Source: Paenibacillus sp. FSL R7-0345 (GTDB taxonomy: Bacteria > Bacillota > Bacilli > Paenibacillales > Paenibacillaceae). Taken from it: a DNA stretch of 64,000 nt. The notes beneath the pieces were generated by a model. The model did no database searches, was not told the DNA's origin, and worked only from the letters and a program-made list of their open reading frames with translations. The DNA lies in assembly GCF_038595055.1 (NCBI RefSeq), contig NZ_CP152002.1, forward strand, positions 6,100,001 to 6,164,000, read 5' to 3'. Positions 24,737-32,363 of this stretch are shown in pieces. The translations under genes and the position numbers were made by a program. Position 1 is the stretch's first letter; each line of letters starts with the position of its first letter.

Positions 24737-25525
24737 TTATTTCTTAGCTGCCGGTACCTGAACATAATCCTTAATGATCTCTGCCAGACGCTCCGGCGCT
24801 TCATACATGCTCATATGGCCTACACCGGAAATTGTCGCCTTGGTTACAGTTGCCTTGTCAGTTGTAAAAATCCGTTCAGGCGGCACCAGACTATCTTCCG
24901 CACCGGCTACAAGCAGCACCGGCAGGGAAGATGCCGAAATAACATCCCGGCGGTCCGGCCGCTCCCGCATCGCCAGAGCGGCCCCAGCCGCGCCTTGCGG
25001 CGGGGTTTTGTAACCGATTTCCTTGGCACGTTCAAGCAGCTGGGGTGCGGCGCCCGGAGCAAACAACCCGGGAATCAGGGCATCGACAAACGCGGTAATC
25101 CCTTCATTCTGAACGGTGCTCACACTCTTGAGGCGTTTTTCCCGGGCTTCCTCGCCGTCCGGATAACCGGTAGAATGAATCAGCCCGAAGCCCTTCAGCC
25201 GGGAAGCATACCGCTGGGCAAAGGATAATGTGACATAACCGCCCATGGAATGGCCCAGCAGATGCACTTCCGGTATCTCCAGATAATTCAGCAGGGACAG
25301 TACATCATCAGCCATCTGATCAATGCTGTATGCGCCGAGCGGTGCATCCGATGCGCCATGGCCGCGCAGATCAGGAGCAATAACCCGGTAGCTGCCGCTT
25401 AGGTAAGGAATGACCTGCTCAAAGTACGCAGAGCTTCCGCAGAAGCCGTGAAGCAGTACGATAACTTCACCCTGCCCCTGATCGCTGTAACAAATATTGC
25501 TTCCTTCACAACGGATATTTTCCAT
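24737..25525 (-). CDS. alpha/beta hydrolase
   Basis: This 262-residue alpha/beta-hydrolase fold enzyme has oxyanion-hole 'LLHGFCGSS', the nucleophile elbow 'LLGHSMGGYVTL' (Ser about 94), Asp in 'VAGAEDSLVPPERIF' (about 211) and catalytic His in 'ISGVGHMSMYEAPE' (about 238). The complete triad suggests an active esterase, haloperoxidase-like or BioH-like hydrolase; the substrate is not predictable. The ATG follows AAGGAAG. It is convergent with the MFS gene, sharing the palindromic terminator. Confidence 0.88.
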   Translation of the reverse strand: MENIRCEGSNICYSDQGQGEVIVLLHGFCGSSAYFEQVIPYLSGSYRVIAPDLRGHGASDAPLGAYSIDQMADDVLSLLNYLEIPEVHLLGHSMGGYVTLSFAQRYASRLKGFGLIHSTGYPDGEEAREKRLKSVSTVQNEGITAFVDALIPGLFAPGAAPQLLERAKEIGYKTPPQGAAGAALAMRERPDRRDVISASSLPVLLVAGAEDSLVPPERIFTTDKATVTKATISGVGHMSMYEAPERLAEIIKDYVQVPAAKK

Positions 25526-25602
25526 GACTGCTTCCTTCTTTCTATGTAGTGACTAAGGCGTTTTATAATTATTAAGCAGAACGGTTCATCTTGAAACGGG
25601 CC

Positions 25603-26130
25603 TTAAGTAGCAAGTCTGAAACCTTTTGCTGCCGCCAGCGCAATCTGCTCTGCCATCTGCATTACCCGGTACAGCGGTGTCGTCTGCAGCGTACGGTAAG
25701 GAAAGGGGCCGTTCACCCCGACGACAGCAGCCAGGCTGTAATTCCCTACCTCAGGCAGGTATAGACCTACCGATTGTGCCGGGCGCAGAGGTTCACTGGC
25801 GGCAAAATAATGACCGAGTGCAGCCGGCGGACCCAGACACGCGTCAATAGCTATAATCAGCTGCCCTTCCGGAATTGCGGCAATCCGCGCAACCAGATTG
25901 TCTGCATCACAGGGCGACGGCAAGGTGCCGGTGACGTGCGGAAATCCGTATTCCAGCAATTTGCTGCCGGTCAAAGGGCCGAGGGCATCACCTGTAGAGC
26001 GGTCCGTCCCGATGCACACAAACGTGATGCCCTCAGCTTGATGCCGCTCAGCAATCTCCCGGAAGAAGATACCGATCCGGTCAGCATCCATTTTGATCCG
26101 TTTTCTGCTTTCCTGCTCCCTGATTGCCAC
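25603..26130 (-). CDS. yyaC: YyaC-type putative spore protease family protein
   Basis: This 175-residue protein carries the YyaC signature 'ITFVCIGTDRSTGDALGPLTGSKLLE' (about 35-60) and 'IIAIDACLGPP' (about 92-102), a fold related to germination protease GPR and hydrogenase maturation peptidases. The family is conserved in endospore formers and is presumed to act in sporulation; activity is not established. Start is GTG 26130, 7 bases after AGGAGG. It is transcribed alone, divergent from the DUF1128 gene. Confidence 0.88.
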   Translation of the reverse strand: MAIREQESRKRIKMDADRIGIFFREIAERHQAEGITFVCIGTDRSTGDALGPLTGSKLLEYGFPHVTGTLPSPCDADNLVARIAAIPEGQLIIAIDACLGPPAALGHYFAASEPLRPAQSVGLYLPEVGNYSLAAVVGVNGPFPYRTLQTTPLYRVMQMAEQIALAAAKGFRLAT

Positions 26131-26313
26131 TTTTTCTCCTCCTTGCAGTAATTAAAGTCTGCAATTATTCTTTCTAATTTAACACGGTTTTTCGGAATAT
26201 GGACAAAAAAATGGTGTTTCTTTATCCTGTCATGATAAAATACTTCAGTAGGAACGGCTGACGGTCAAACGCTAAGCCGGTAATTTCAAGACAGCTTACT
26301 CAGAAAGGACTGT

Positions 26314-26547
26314 TTGCACTCCATGGATCTAACAAAGCCCAGCCAGGAAAATGTGGAATATATGATCGAGGGCATCAAGAGCAAGCTCAAAATGGCCAGC
26401 GCGGCAGCCATGCAGGCATCCGCTTTCTCGGTAGACCATTATGAGGATATTCTTGATATTTACGAGGTTGCTATGGGCAGCGACCGGCTCAGCATCTCCC
26501 AGGTGGAAGCCCTGGTTTCCGAGCTCGGCCGCCTGCGGAATAAATAA
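26314..26547 (+). CDS. DUF1128 / UPF0435 family protein
   Basis: This small helical protein of 74-77 residues has 'MDLTKPSQENVEYMIEGIKSKLKM' and 'YEDILDIYEVAMGSDRLSISQVEALVSELGRLRNK', which identify the UPF0435 (YfkK-type) family of unknown function found across Bacillales. Either TTG 26314 (AGGA 4 bases upstream) or ATG 26323 (13 bases) may be the start; family members generally begin near the ATG. It ends in a 10-bp terminator. Confidence 0.85.
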   Translation: MHSMDLTKPSQENVEYMIEGIKSKLKMASAAAMQASAFSVDHYEDILDIYEVAMGSDRLSISQVEALVSELGRLRNK

Positions 26548-26563
26548 CAGGCCCTTAACGGAC

Positions 26564-26619
26564 AGGAGCTCTCTGCCCTTTGCCGCCATCTCCGGATGAC
26601 TGCAAGGCTGAGAGCTCCT
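26564..26619 (+). terminator. terminator after the DUF1128 gene
   Basis: A perfect 10-bp stem AGGAGCTCTC / GAGAGCTCCT with a 36-base loop is followed by TTTTCTT. It lies between the convergent DUF1128 and pirin genes. Confidence 0.75.
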
Positions 26620-26655
26620 TTTCTTATCCCTGTGTAAGCCGGGGGTCGTACTCTA

Positions 26656-27375
26656 TTATGGCAGGTCAATCAGGATGAACTCTGCGTCCCCCTCGCTGCT
26701 CGTCCCTTTAAGCTTCAAATCGCAGCTTTTGCGGATACGTGCCGCGTCACCGGGCTGCAGCTGAAAATCCCCTTCGCTGCAACTTACCTCCAGATTTCCG
26801 GCAATCAGATAAATATGGGTTCGTCTATCCTCCCGCTGCGGATACTGCACTTCCCTGTCTGTCTCAAGCACCGACAAATAAATCGTAACCTCTTCCCCCA
26901 GCTTCAGCACCCCGTCCGTATCTGTCCCCGAGGCCACTGGAAGCAGGGTATTCAGCTTCAGCTCACGCGGAAAATATTTCGCATCCCAGGCCGGTGTTAC
27001 CCCCGGACGGTCCGGCAGCAGCCAGATCTGCAGGAAGCGGACCTGCTCAGCCGGCGACGGATTCGTCTCTGAGTGTGTGATTCCTGTTCCTGCGCTCATC
27101 ACCTGTACACTGCCTGCCTGAAGCTCTGCATGATTGCCGAGATCATCCTGATGCTTCAGTACCCCTGAGATTACATACGTAATGATCTCCAGGTCATGAT
27201 GCGGATGCTCCCCCATCCCCTGTCCCGGTTTCAGCTCATTATCGTTATGGGCCAGGAGAGCCCCGAAATGTGCATTGCTGGGATCATCATAATCGGCAAA
27301 CGAAAAGCTGAATTCACTGTGGATCCATTCTCTATTCGAAGTATGACGCTCTGCTGCCGTAACGATTTTTATCAT
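26656..27375 (-). CDS. pirin family protein (bicupin)
   Basis: This 239-residue pirin begins MIKIVTAAERHTSNREWIHSEFSFSFADYDDPSNAHFGALLAHNDNELKPGQGMGEHPHHDLEIITYVISG. The 'GMGEHPHHDLEIITYV' metal-binding histidines of the N-terminal cupin are intact, followed by 'VQVMSAGTGITHSETNPS'. A second cupin-like domain ends the protein. Short YhaK/YhhW-type pirins often have quercetinase activity; the role here is unproven. The ATG has GGAGG at good spacing. Confidence 0.92.
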   Translation of the reverse strand: MIKIVTAAERHTSNREWIHSEFSFSFADYDDPSNAHFGALLAHNDNELKPGQGMGEHPHHDLEIITYVISGVLKHQDDLGNHAELQAGSVQVMSAGTGITHSETNPSPAEQVRFLQIWLLPDRPGVTPAWDAKYFPRELKLNTLLPVASGTDTDGVLKLGEEVTIYLSVLETDREVQYPQREDRRTHIYLIAGNLEVSCSEGDFQLQPGDAARIRKSCDLKLKGTSSEGDAEFILIDLP

Positions 27376-27814
27376 AATCTGTGCACCTCCAAAGATGTTA
27401 GAATTCTTTCATTCTTTAAGTTCAGGGCGTTTCCACCCAGCTCCTATCAGTGTATGGGCGCCTTAATTATGTATTTCTTACCCTTAACTTTTCTCTGTCA
27501 ATCAATTGTTATTACTATATTATTCCAGATGAAATCAGACGGACGCTGCCGCTCTACAGCATCCGGATTCCAGCCGTAATAGTACTGATATATCTTCTTA
27601 TGGTTTGCATCTTCACGGTCCGGCCTTCACCAATGGGTAATCTTTCCTCAGCTGCCCTGCTGTTTCAGCCTATATCTCAACGTTTATATACGAAGTAAGA
27701 ACCTTCAGGCTATCCTGAACTCCAAAAGACGGCAGCTGCCTTAACAGCCCAGCTGCGACCGACCAGAGGCTGCCCGGTTTTGGAATATCATATTCTATTA
27801 AGGAGTGATTAAAG
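27376..27814. other. gene-free interval between pirin and ytxH-like genes
   Basis: About 440 bases separate the divergent pirin and YtxH-type genes. One 82-codon ORF (27450-27698) has no ribosome binding site and an unlikely composition. I find no consensus sigma-A promoter and no clear sigma-B site for the downstream gene. A GGGTAA at 27637 lacks a correctly spaced GTTT element. Confidence 0.5.
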
Positions 27815-28351
27815 ATGAATAAGACAGAAACAGAACATCCGGTAGATAGCGGAAGCACTTTTTTCAAAGGGATTTTTATCGGTGGTTTGCTCGGCGCCGC
27901 GGCGGCGCTGCTGTTCGCACCTAAGCCGGGCCGCGAAATGCGCAGCGACCTCTCCGATAAGCTTACGCTGGCAACAGATAAGACAAAGGAAGTTGCGGGT
28001 GTCGTAACAGACAAGACTAAGACTATTGCCACTACTGTCAGTGAAAAGGCAACGGATCTGGCCAGCACAGTATCGGCCAAAGCTTCGGACATTTTCACAA
28101 CTGTGAATGACAGCAAACAGCAGATTGCGGCTACATTACAGGAAACCGGCAAAAAGATCGGGGATACTGTCTCCGAAGCGTCCGCCGATATCGCTTCCGA
28201 TGTTACAAAGGCATCCGAGGATGTGGCTGATGAGGCTCAATCCTCTTCTAAAGAGGTTGCTGAACAAGCCAAGGACGCCAAAGATGAGGTCGCTGATAAA
28301 GCTAAGGATGCCAAGGAAGAGGTTAAATCCTCCTACAAGTCTTCTTACTAA
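27815..28351 (+). CDS. YtxH-domain stress protein with LEA-like repeats
   Basis: This 178-residue protein has an N-terminal YtxH domain with one membrane or amphipathic segment 'FFKGIFIGGLLGAAAALLFAPKPGREMR' (about 17-44). A long hydrophilic helix follows, made of near 11-residue repeats rich in Lys/Asp/Ala/Thr/Ser ('DKTKEVAGVVTDKTKTIATTVSEKATDLASTVSAKASD', then 'AKDAKDEVADKAKDAKEEV'). The pattern resembles late-embryogenesis-abundant desiccation proteins. AAGGAG precedes the ATG. In B. subtilis YtxH is under SigB and SigH control; sigB lies 650 bases away here. Confidence 0.85.
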   Translation: MNKTETEHPVDSGSTFFKGIFIGGLLGAAAALLFAPKPGREMRSDLSDKLTLATDKTKEVAGVVTDKTKTIATTVSEKATDLASTVSAKASDIFTTVNDSKQQIAATLQETGKKIGDTVSEASADIASDVTKASEDVADEAQSSSKEVAEQAKDAKDEVADKAKDAKEEVKSSYKSSY

Positions 28352-28385
28352 CATGCTGTGATCTGCGGCTCTGTCTAAATTTGAG

Positions 28386-28413
28386 AACAGCCAGCTCACT
28401 GCAGCTGGCTGTT
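28386..28413 (+). terminator. stem-loop after the YtxH-like gene
   Basis: AACAGCCAGCT / AGCTGGCTGTT is a perfect 11-bp stem with a 6-base loop about 35 bases past the stop. The trailing T-tract is short (GTTGTTATG). Confidence 0.7.
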
Positions 28414-28498
28414 GTTATGCTAATCGCAGCTTCTTCTAACAAGTTAGAAACTGCATTGTATCAAAGCCTTTTATGGCTACAGAAAGCGGGGATATCTT

Positions 28499-28831
28499 AT
28501 GGGAGATGCGGGCAGCAAGACCAAAGCATATGAAGTTGAGGAGCATCCCTTTGAACTGCGGCATGAGGTGAAGCGGCTGAATGCGAGGCTGGACAAAATA
28601 GCGGATTCACTGGAGAAATCCGAATTCAAGGATATCCTTGAAAATTATACAAATCCCAAGAAGCGGATCATTACTAACCTGATGGCCGGTATATCCCGCG
28701 GACTCGGGCTGTCTCTGGGTACCTTTGTTATTCTCGGTCTGCTCGGTTATGTTCTCAGCCTGTTTCTTGATGTACCGGTTATCGGTGAGTATCTTGGCGA
28801 GATCAAAACCTATATTGATGCCAACAGCTGA
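28499..28831 (+). CDS. DUF5665-type membrane-associated protein
   Basis: This 110-residue protein has a charged N-terminal half containing a coiled-coil-like stretch 'ELRHEVKRLNARLDKIADSLEKSEF', then 'LENYTNPKKRIITNLMAGISRGLGLSLGTFVILGLLGYVLSLFLDVPVIGEYLGEI', a family-typical hydrophobic helix bounded by a Gly-rich turn. This matches DUF5665 proteins of Firmicutes, whose function is unknown. GCGGGG lies about 8 bases before the ATG. It is placed with the stress proteins near sigB. Confidence 0.75.
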   Translation: MGDAGSKTKAYEVEEHPFELRHEVKRLNARLDKIADSLEKSEFKDILENYTNPKKRIITNLMAGISRGLGLSLGTFVILGLLGYVLSLFLDVPVIGEYLGEIKTYIDANS

Positions 28832-28844
28832 TATGTCCATCCTG

Positions 28845-28898
28845 GTTCACCCCGCCAGCAGCCCGCGTTATTATACCCAGGCTGCTGGCGGGGTGAAC
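28845..28898. terminator. 19-bp perfect inverted repeat in the convergent intergenic region
   Basis: GTTCACCCCGCCAGCAGCC (28845-28863) is exactly repeated inverted at 28880-28898 around a 16-base loop. It lies just past the DUF5665 stop. The T-tract is poor, so it may act as a transcription barrier together with the next hairpin. Confidence 0.6.
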
Positions 28899-28929
28899 TG
28901 CTATGCTGATATTCAAGATCATTCACACA

Positions 28930-28973
28930 AATAAGGACATGCCATTTCCTGTGAAATAGGGCATGTCCTTATT
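28930..28973 (-). terminator. terminator of the rsbVW-sigB operon
   Basis: A perfect 14-bp stem AATAAGGACATGCC / GGCATGTCCTTATT lies about 30 bases after the sigB stop. On the minus strand the 3' arm ends in TTATTTG. Confidence 0.75.
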
Positions 28974-29001
28974 GTATTCATATGGCTTAACCACAAATGC
29001 A

Positions 29002-29772
29002 TCAATATGAGGAATTCGCCATGATCTGTTTAAGCTTCTCCGTAGCCCGCTTCTGGATCCGCGATACGCTCATCTGGGATACACCCAGCTTCTGAGCAAT
29101 CGCCCGCTGGGATTGGCCATCCTGGAAAGCCAGCAGCAGTACCTGCTGCTCCTGTTCCTTGAGCTGGCCCAATGCCTGCTGGAGATCCATGCGCTTCTCG
29201 ACTGTTTCATAGTCGTTGGCATCCGAGCTGATCAGCTCACCAAGCGTAGCACCGGTTTCCTCCTGCGACAGCGGCGAATCAAGCGACACATAGTGGTAGC
29301 ATTCTCTGCCTGCCAATACCTCCACTGTTTCTTCTACGGTAAGATCAAGATAATGAGCAATTTCTTCGACAGCAGGTGAACGCTCCAGTCTGATGGTTAG
29401 CTCATCAATGGCCTGCTGGACGAGAGCCCCCTTCTCTTTAATCCGTCTCGGAACCTGTATGTACCAGGACTTATCCCGCAGGAAATTCTTCATATGGCCG
29501 ATCATACTCTTCATCGCATACGGCTCAAAGGGAATTCCCAGACTGATGTCATATTGCTGAAGCAGTCTTATCAGCGCCATTTGTCCTACCTGATACAGAT
29601 CTTCATATAAGTCCGGACGGTTACGGGCAATTTTGCCGGCAGCCATCTTGACCATGGGTTCGTATTTACGGATCAGCAGGGTGGCAATTTCATTATCTTT
29701 GGTCTGCTGGTATTCCCAGATCAGACTTACCGCATCATTCATGGACTCTGGGGGAGTCACTTTGTCATTCAT
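29002..29772 (-). CDS. sigB: general stress sigma factor SigB
   Basis: This 256-residue SigB/F/G-family sigma factor has region 2 'LYEDLYQVGQMALIRLLQQYDISLGIPFEPYAMKSMIGHMKNFLRDKSWYIQVPRRIKE', region 3 'ALVQQAIDELTIRLERSPAVEEIAHYLDLTVEETVEVL', and region 4 'QALGQLKEQEQQVLLLAFQDGQSQRAIAQKLGVSQMSVSRIQKRATEKLK'. The RDKSW-VPRR stretch and location directly behind rsbV and rsbW identify SigB rather than a sporulation sigma. It overlaps rsbW by 4 bases (ATGA), tying its synthesis to that of its anti-sigma factor. The operon is preceded by a SigB-type promoter. Confidence 0.92.
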   Translation of the reverse strand: MNDKVTPPESMNDAVSLIWEYQQTKDNEIATLLIRKYEPMVKMAAGKIARNRPDLYEDLYQVGQMALIRLLQQYDISLGIPFEPYAMKSMIGHMKNFLRDKSWYIQVPRRIKEKGALVQQAIDELTIRLERSPAVEEIAHYLDLTVEETVEVLAGRECYHYVSLDSPLSQEETGATLGELISSDANDYETVEKRMDLQQALGQLKEQEQQVLLLAFQDGQSQRAIAQKLGVSQMSVSRIQKRATEKLKQIMANSSY

Positions 29773-30221
29773 ACTTTCTCCTCGCTGAAATTAAGCCGTT
29801 TAGTCAAGGTAACGACCGTCCCTCTCCCTGCTTCACTCACAACGCTAACATCATCCATGAGTGCCTGCATCAGATAAAAGCCCAGTCCGCCAACCTCAAC
29901 ATCATTCAGCTCTTTGTCATGCAGCGTCATGCGCGGTTCAGGTGATTCCACTCCGTCAAAGCTCTCCCCCTCGTCTTTGACAGTAATGGACAAGGCACTT
30001 GCTCCTACTTCAAAAATGACATCGACAAGCCCGTCTTCCTGTCCGTAAGCATACAATACGGAGTTATTACAGGCTTCCGAAACGGCTACCTTCATATCTT
30101 CAATATCTTCATAGGTAAAGCCCATTTTAGAGGCAATCCCGTATAAATTTAGTCTGACAATGTCGACATATTCTGCGCTGGCGGGTAACTGAAGAACTAC
30201 TTTTTGCACGTCATCATTCAT
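29769..30221 (-). CDS. rsbW: anti-sigma-B factor / RsbV kinase RsbW
   Basis: This 150-residue GHKL serine kinase has N-box 'MKVAVSEACNNSVLYAYG' (about 46-63), G1 'ITVKDEGESFDGVE' (about 87-100) and G2 'GGLGFYLMQALMDDVSV' (about 123-139). RsbW binds SigB to keep it inactive and phosphorylates RsbV with ATP. It lies between rsbV (18-base gap) and sigB (4-base overlap), the order of the B. subtilis and B. cereus operons. Confidence 0.93.
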   Translation of the reverse strand: MNDDVQKVVLQLPASAEYVDIVRLNLYGIASKMGFTYEDIEDMKVAVSEACNNSVLYAYGQEDGLVDVIFEVGASALSITVKDEGESFDGVESPEPRMTLHDKELNDVEVGGLGFYLMQALMDDVSVVSEAGRGTVVTLTKRLNFSEEKV

Positions 30222-30239
30222 CCTTATTTCGATCCTTTC

Positions 30240-30578
30240 CTAGTGGGAGTTCTCTTGGGAGGCAAAAAACTTGGAAATACCAGTCATATCAAACAGCTTC
30301 TGAATCTGCGGCGGAACTTCCTCAACCGCAAATTTAACGTCCATTCCGTGTCTGGCCTTGAGAATCGAGAGCAGGATACCAATGCCTGTACTGTCGATGT
30401 ATTTAAGGTCTTTCAAATTAATAACGAGATCTAGTCCCGTGTCTCCCACAAGCGGCTCCATCACCAGACGGAAATCAGGAGCGACAGACAAATCAAGTTC
30501 TCCAAACAGATAAACTGTACATACATTGCCTTCGATTTCGGTTTTTGCATGGAATTTTTCGCTTTTATGTGTATTCAT
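30240..30578 (-). CDS. rsbV: anti-anti-sigma factor RsbV
   Basis: This 112-residue STAS-domain protein carries the phosphorylatable serine S63 in 'LKYIDSTGIGILL'. Unphosphorylated RsbV binds RsbW and releases SigB; RsbW phosphorylates it and a PP2C phosphatase restores it. The start is set at ATG 30578, with AGGAGA 8 bases upstream; the longer ORF would run back through the promoter at 30615-30640 and into the terminator hairpin. First gene of rsbVW-sigB. Confidence 0.93.
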   Translation of the reverse strand: MNTHKSEKFHAKTEIEGNVCTVYLFGELDLSVAPDFRLVMEPLVGDTGLDLVINLKDLKYIDSTGIGILLSILKARHGMDVKFAVEEVPPQIQKLFDMTGISKFFASQENSH

Positions 30579-30614
30579 AGACAATCTCTCCTGATTAAAT
30601 GTTTTCTTTACCAA

Positions 30615-30640
30615 TAACCCTAAAGACATAGTGTTGAAAC
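30615..30640 (-). promoter_or_regulatory. SigB-type promoter of rsbVW-sigB
   Basis: On the minus strand GTTTCA (30640-30635), 14 bases, then GGGTTA (30620-30615) fits the SigB consensus GTTTAA-N12-15-GGGTAT. The predicted transcript start lies about 30 bases before rsbV. It implies positive autoregulation, as known for SigB operons. Confidence 0.8.
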
Positions 30641-30645
30641 AAAAA

Positions 30646-30682
30646 ACGGACAATCTTCATCAGGTAATTCCTGGGTGTCCGT
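30646..30682 (-). terminator. terminator between the hybrid kinase and rsbV
   Basis: On the minus strand ACGGACA (30682-30676) pairs with TGTCCGT (30652-30646), followed by TTTTTTG. It begins within the stop of the 30682-32346 gene and ends just before the SigB-type promoter, separating the signalling genes from rsbVW-sigB. Confidence 0.8.
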
Positions 30683-32346
30683 TAAAAGAGTGAGGCATTT
30701 CGTTCAATTAGTGGACTTCCATGAGGCTCATAACGGCTGATAATTTGCTTGATGCTGCTCAGCTTGAGCGGTTTACTGACGTACCCGTCCATTCCTGCGG
30801 CTTTACAGCGGGTCTGAATGCCCTCCATGACATTGGCTGTCATAGCGATGATAACTGCCTTCTGTGCTGACAGACTGCTGCCAGAACGGATTCTGGAGGT
30901 TGCAGTAAGACCATCCATTACCGGCATCTGCAGATCCATAAAAATAAATTCATAATAGCTCTTTGCTGCCAGCTCTACCGCCTGGCTTCCATCTTCGGCA
31001 ACGTCAGCGCTATAGCCCAGTTTGTCCAGCATGCTGACCATCAGACGCTGATTGATGGGATGGTCATCGACCACAAGCGCCTTGCGGTGCGTCCGCTCCT
31101 GATTCACCGCCCCATACGGCTCTTCAACCTGAAAGCCCCGGGCCAGCTCATCCTCTGGCATCGCCGCCTGAATCGTAAAGACAAAGGTTGCCCCTCTCTC
31201 CTCCATGGATTCCACACGGATCTCGCCGCCCATCATCCCGACAAGCGATTTACAGATCGCCAGCCCCAAACCTGTTCCACCGTACTTCCGGGTCATGGAG
31301 GAATCCAGCTGGGAGAAAGGCTGGAATAACCGGTCACATTTTTCAGGGGAGATGCCGATACCGGTGTCTTTTACAGTAAACTCCACCATTAGCTTCTCAT
31401 CGGTACCGGAAGCTTTGGAGGCAACCAGATAGACGCCGCCCTGGTTAGTGAACTTGACCGCATTGGCCACCAGATTAATCAGAACCTGACGGAGGCGGGC
31501 CATATCCCCGTAGATCAGCTTAGGCAGATCCTGGTCGATGAAATAAGCCAGCTCCAGATTCTTTTTGCCGGCCTCAACCGAGAACAGGCTGAATACTTCC
31601 TGGATTGTACCCTGCAGCTCAAAGAGCTGCTCTTCCATCTCCATCTTTCCGGATTCCATCTTAGTGAAGTCCAGGATGTCGTTGATTACGGTAATGAGCG
31701 TATCAGCACTCTTGCGGATGATTTCTGTATATTCCTTTTGCTCCGGAGCCAGATCAGTCTCCATCAGCAGGTCAATCATGCCTACGACGCCATTCATCGG
31801 CGTACGGATTTCATGACTCATCATCGCCAGAAACTCGGTCTTGGCATTTGCGGCAATTTCCGCCGCCTCCTTGGCTTTAACCAGTTCACCGTTTATTTTC
31901 TCCAGCTCCTGCGTTTTTTGCTGCAGCAGCATGGACTGCATCTGATGTTTTTTATTCGCCAGATACATATGAACAAAGCCTTCGATTTTGGACTTGAGAA
32001 TCTGCGGGATGAAAGGCTTGACCATATAGTCAATAGCACCGGCGGAATATCCGGCAAACAGATGCTCCGCCTCTTTGCTGTTAGCCGAGATAAAGATGAT
32101 GGGGATATCCTTGGTCTTCTCTCTGGCCTTGATTAATTTGGCGGTTTCAATACCATCCATGCCTGGCATCTGAACGTCCAGAACGATTACAGCAAACTCA
32201 TATCTTAATAAACTCCGCAGCGCTTCTTCTCCGGAATTTGCTTTGACAAGTTTATAATGCTGACTTTCCAGCACGGCTTCCAGCGCAAGCAGATTTTCAG
32301 GACGGTCGTCAACAAGCAATATATGAACCGATTCTTGAACCCCCAT
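30682..32346 (-). CDS. soluble hybrid histidine kinase REC-HisKA-HATPase-REC
   Basis: This 554-residue cytoplasmic protein has four parts in order. These are a receiver with D57 in 'VIVLDVQMPGMDG'; a coiled linker (about 125-168); HisKA with H178 in 'EFLAMMSHEIRTPMNG' and HATPase_c (N-box 'NLVANAVKF', G-boxes 'DTGIGI', 'GTGLGLAI'); and a C-terminal receiver with D471 in 'FIFMDLQMPVMDG'. No membrane segment or sensor domain is seen, so input likely comes by phosphotransfer to the first receiver. It starts 17 bases after the CheR-type gene, with GGGAGGGG before the ATG. Part of the stress signalling cluster; its target is inferred to be the RsbY-type phosphatase or RsbK-like kinase. Confidence 0.9.
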   Translation of the reverse strand: MGVQESVHILLVDDRPENLLALEAVLESQHYKLVKANSGEEALRSLLRYEFAVIVLDVQMPGMDGIETAKLIKAREKTKDIPIIFISANSKEAEHLFAGYSAGAIDYMVKPFIPQILKSKIEGFVHMYLANKKHQMQSMLLQQKTQELEKINGELVKAKEAAEIAANAKTEFLAMMSHEIRTPMNGVVGMIDLLMETDLAPEQKEYTEIIRKSADTLITVINDILDFTKMESGKMEMEEQLFELQGTIQEVFSLFSVEAGKKNLELAYFIDQDLPKLIYGDMARLRQVLINLVANAVKFTNQGGVYLVASKASGTDEKLMVEFTVKDTGIGISPEKCDRLFQPFSQLDSSMTRKYGGTGLGLAICKSLVGMMGGEIRVESMEERGATFVFTIQAAMPEDELARGFQVEEPYGAVNQERTHRKALVVDDHPINQRLMVSMLDKLGYSADVAEDGSQAVELAAKSYYEFIFMDLQMPVMDGLTATSRIRSGSSLSAQKAVIIAMTANVMEGIQTRCKAAGMDGYVSKPLKLSSIKQIISRYEPHGSPLIERNASLF

Positions 32347-32363
32347 AGGCCCCTCCCATCCCG

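Noticed and set aside
27601..27642. Possible SigB promoter before the YtxH-type gene (GGTTTG ... GGGTAA)
   Set aside because: The spacing of about 30 bases is far from the 12-15 expected, and it lies 170 bases from the gene.
27450..27698. 82-codon plus-strand ORF in the pirin / ytxH gap
   Set aside because: No ribosome binding site before the ATG, no promoter and no recognisable domain.
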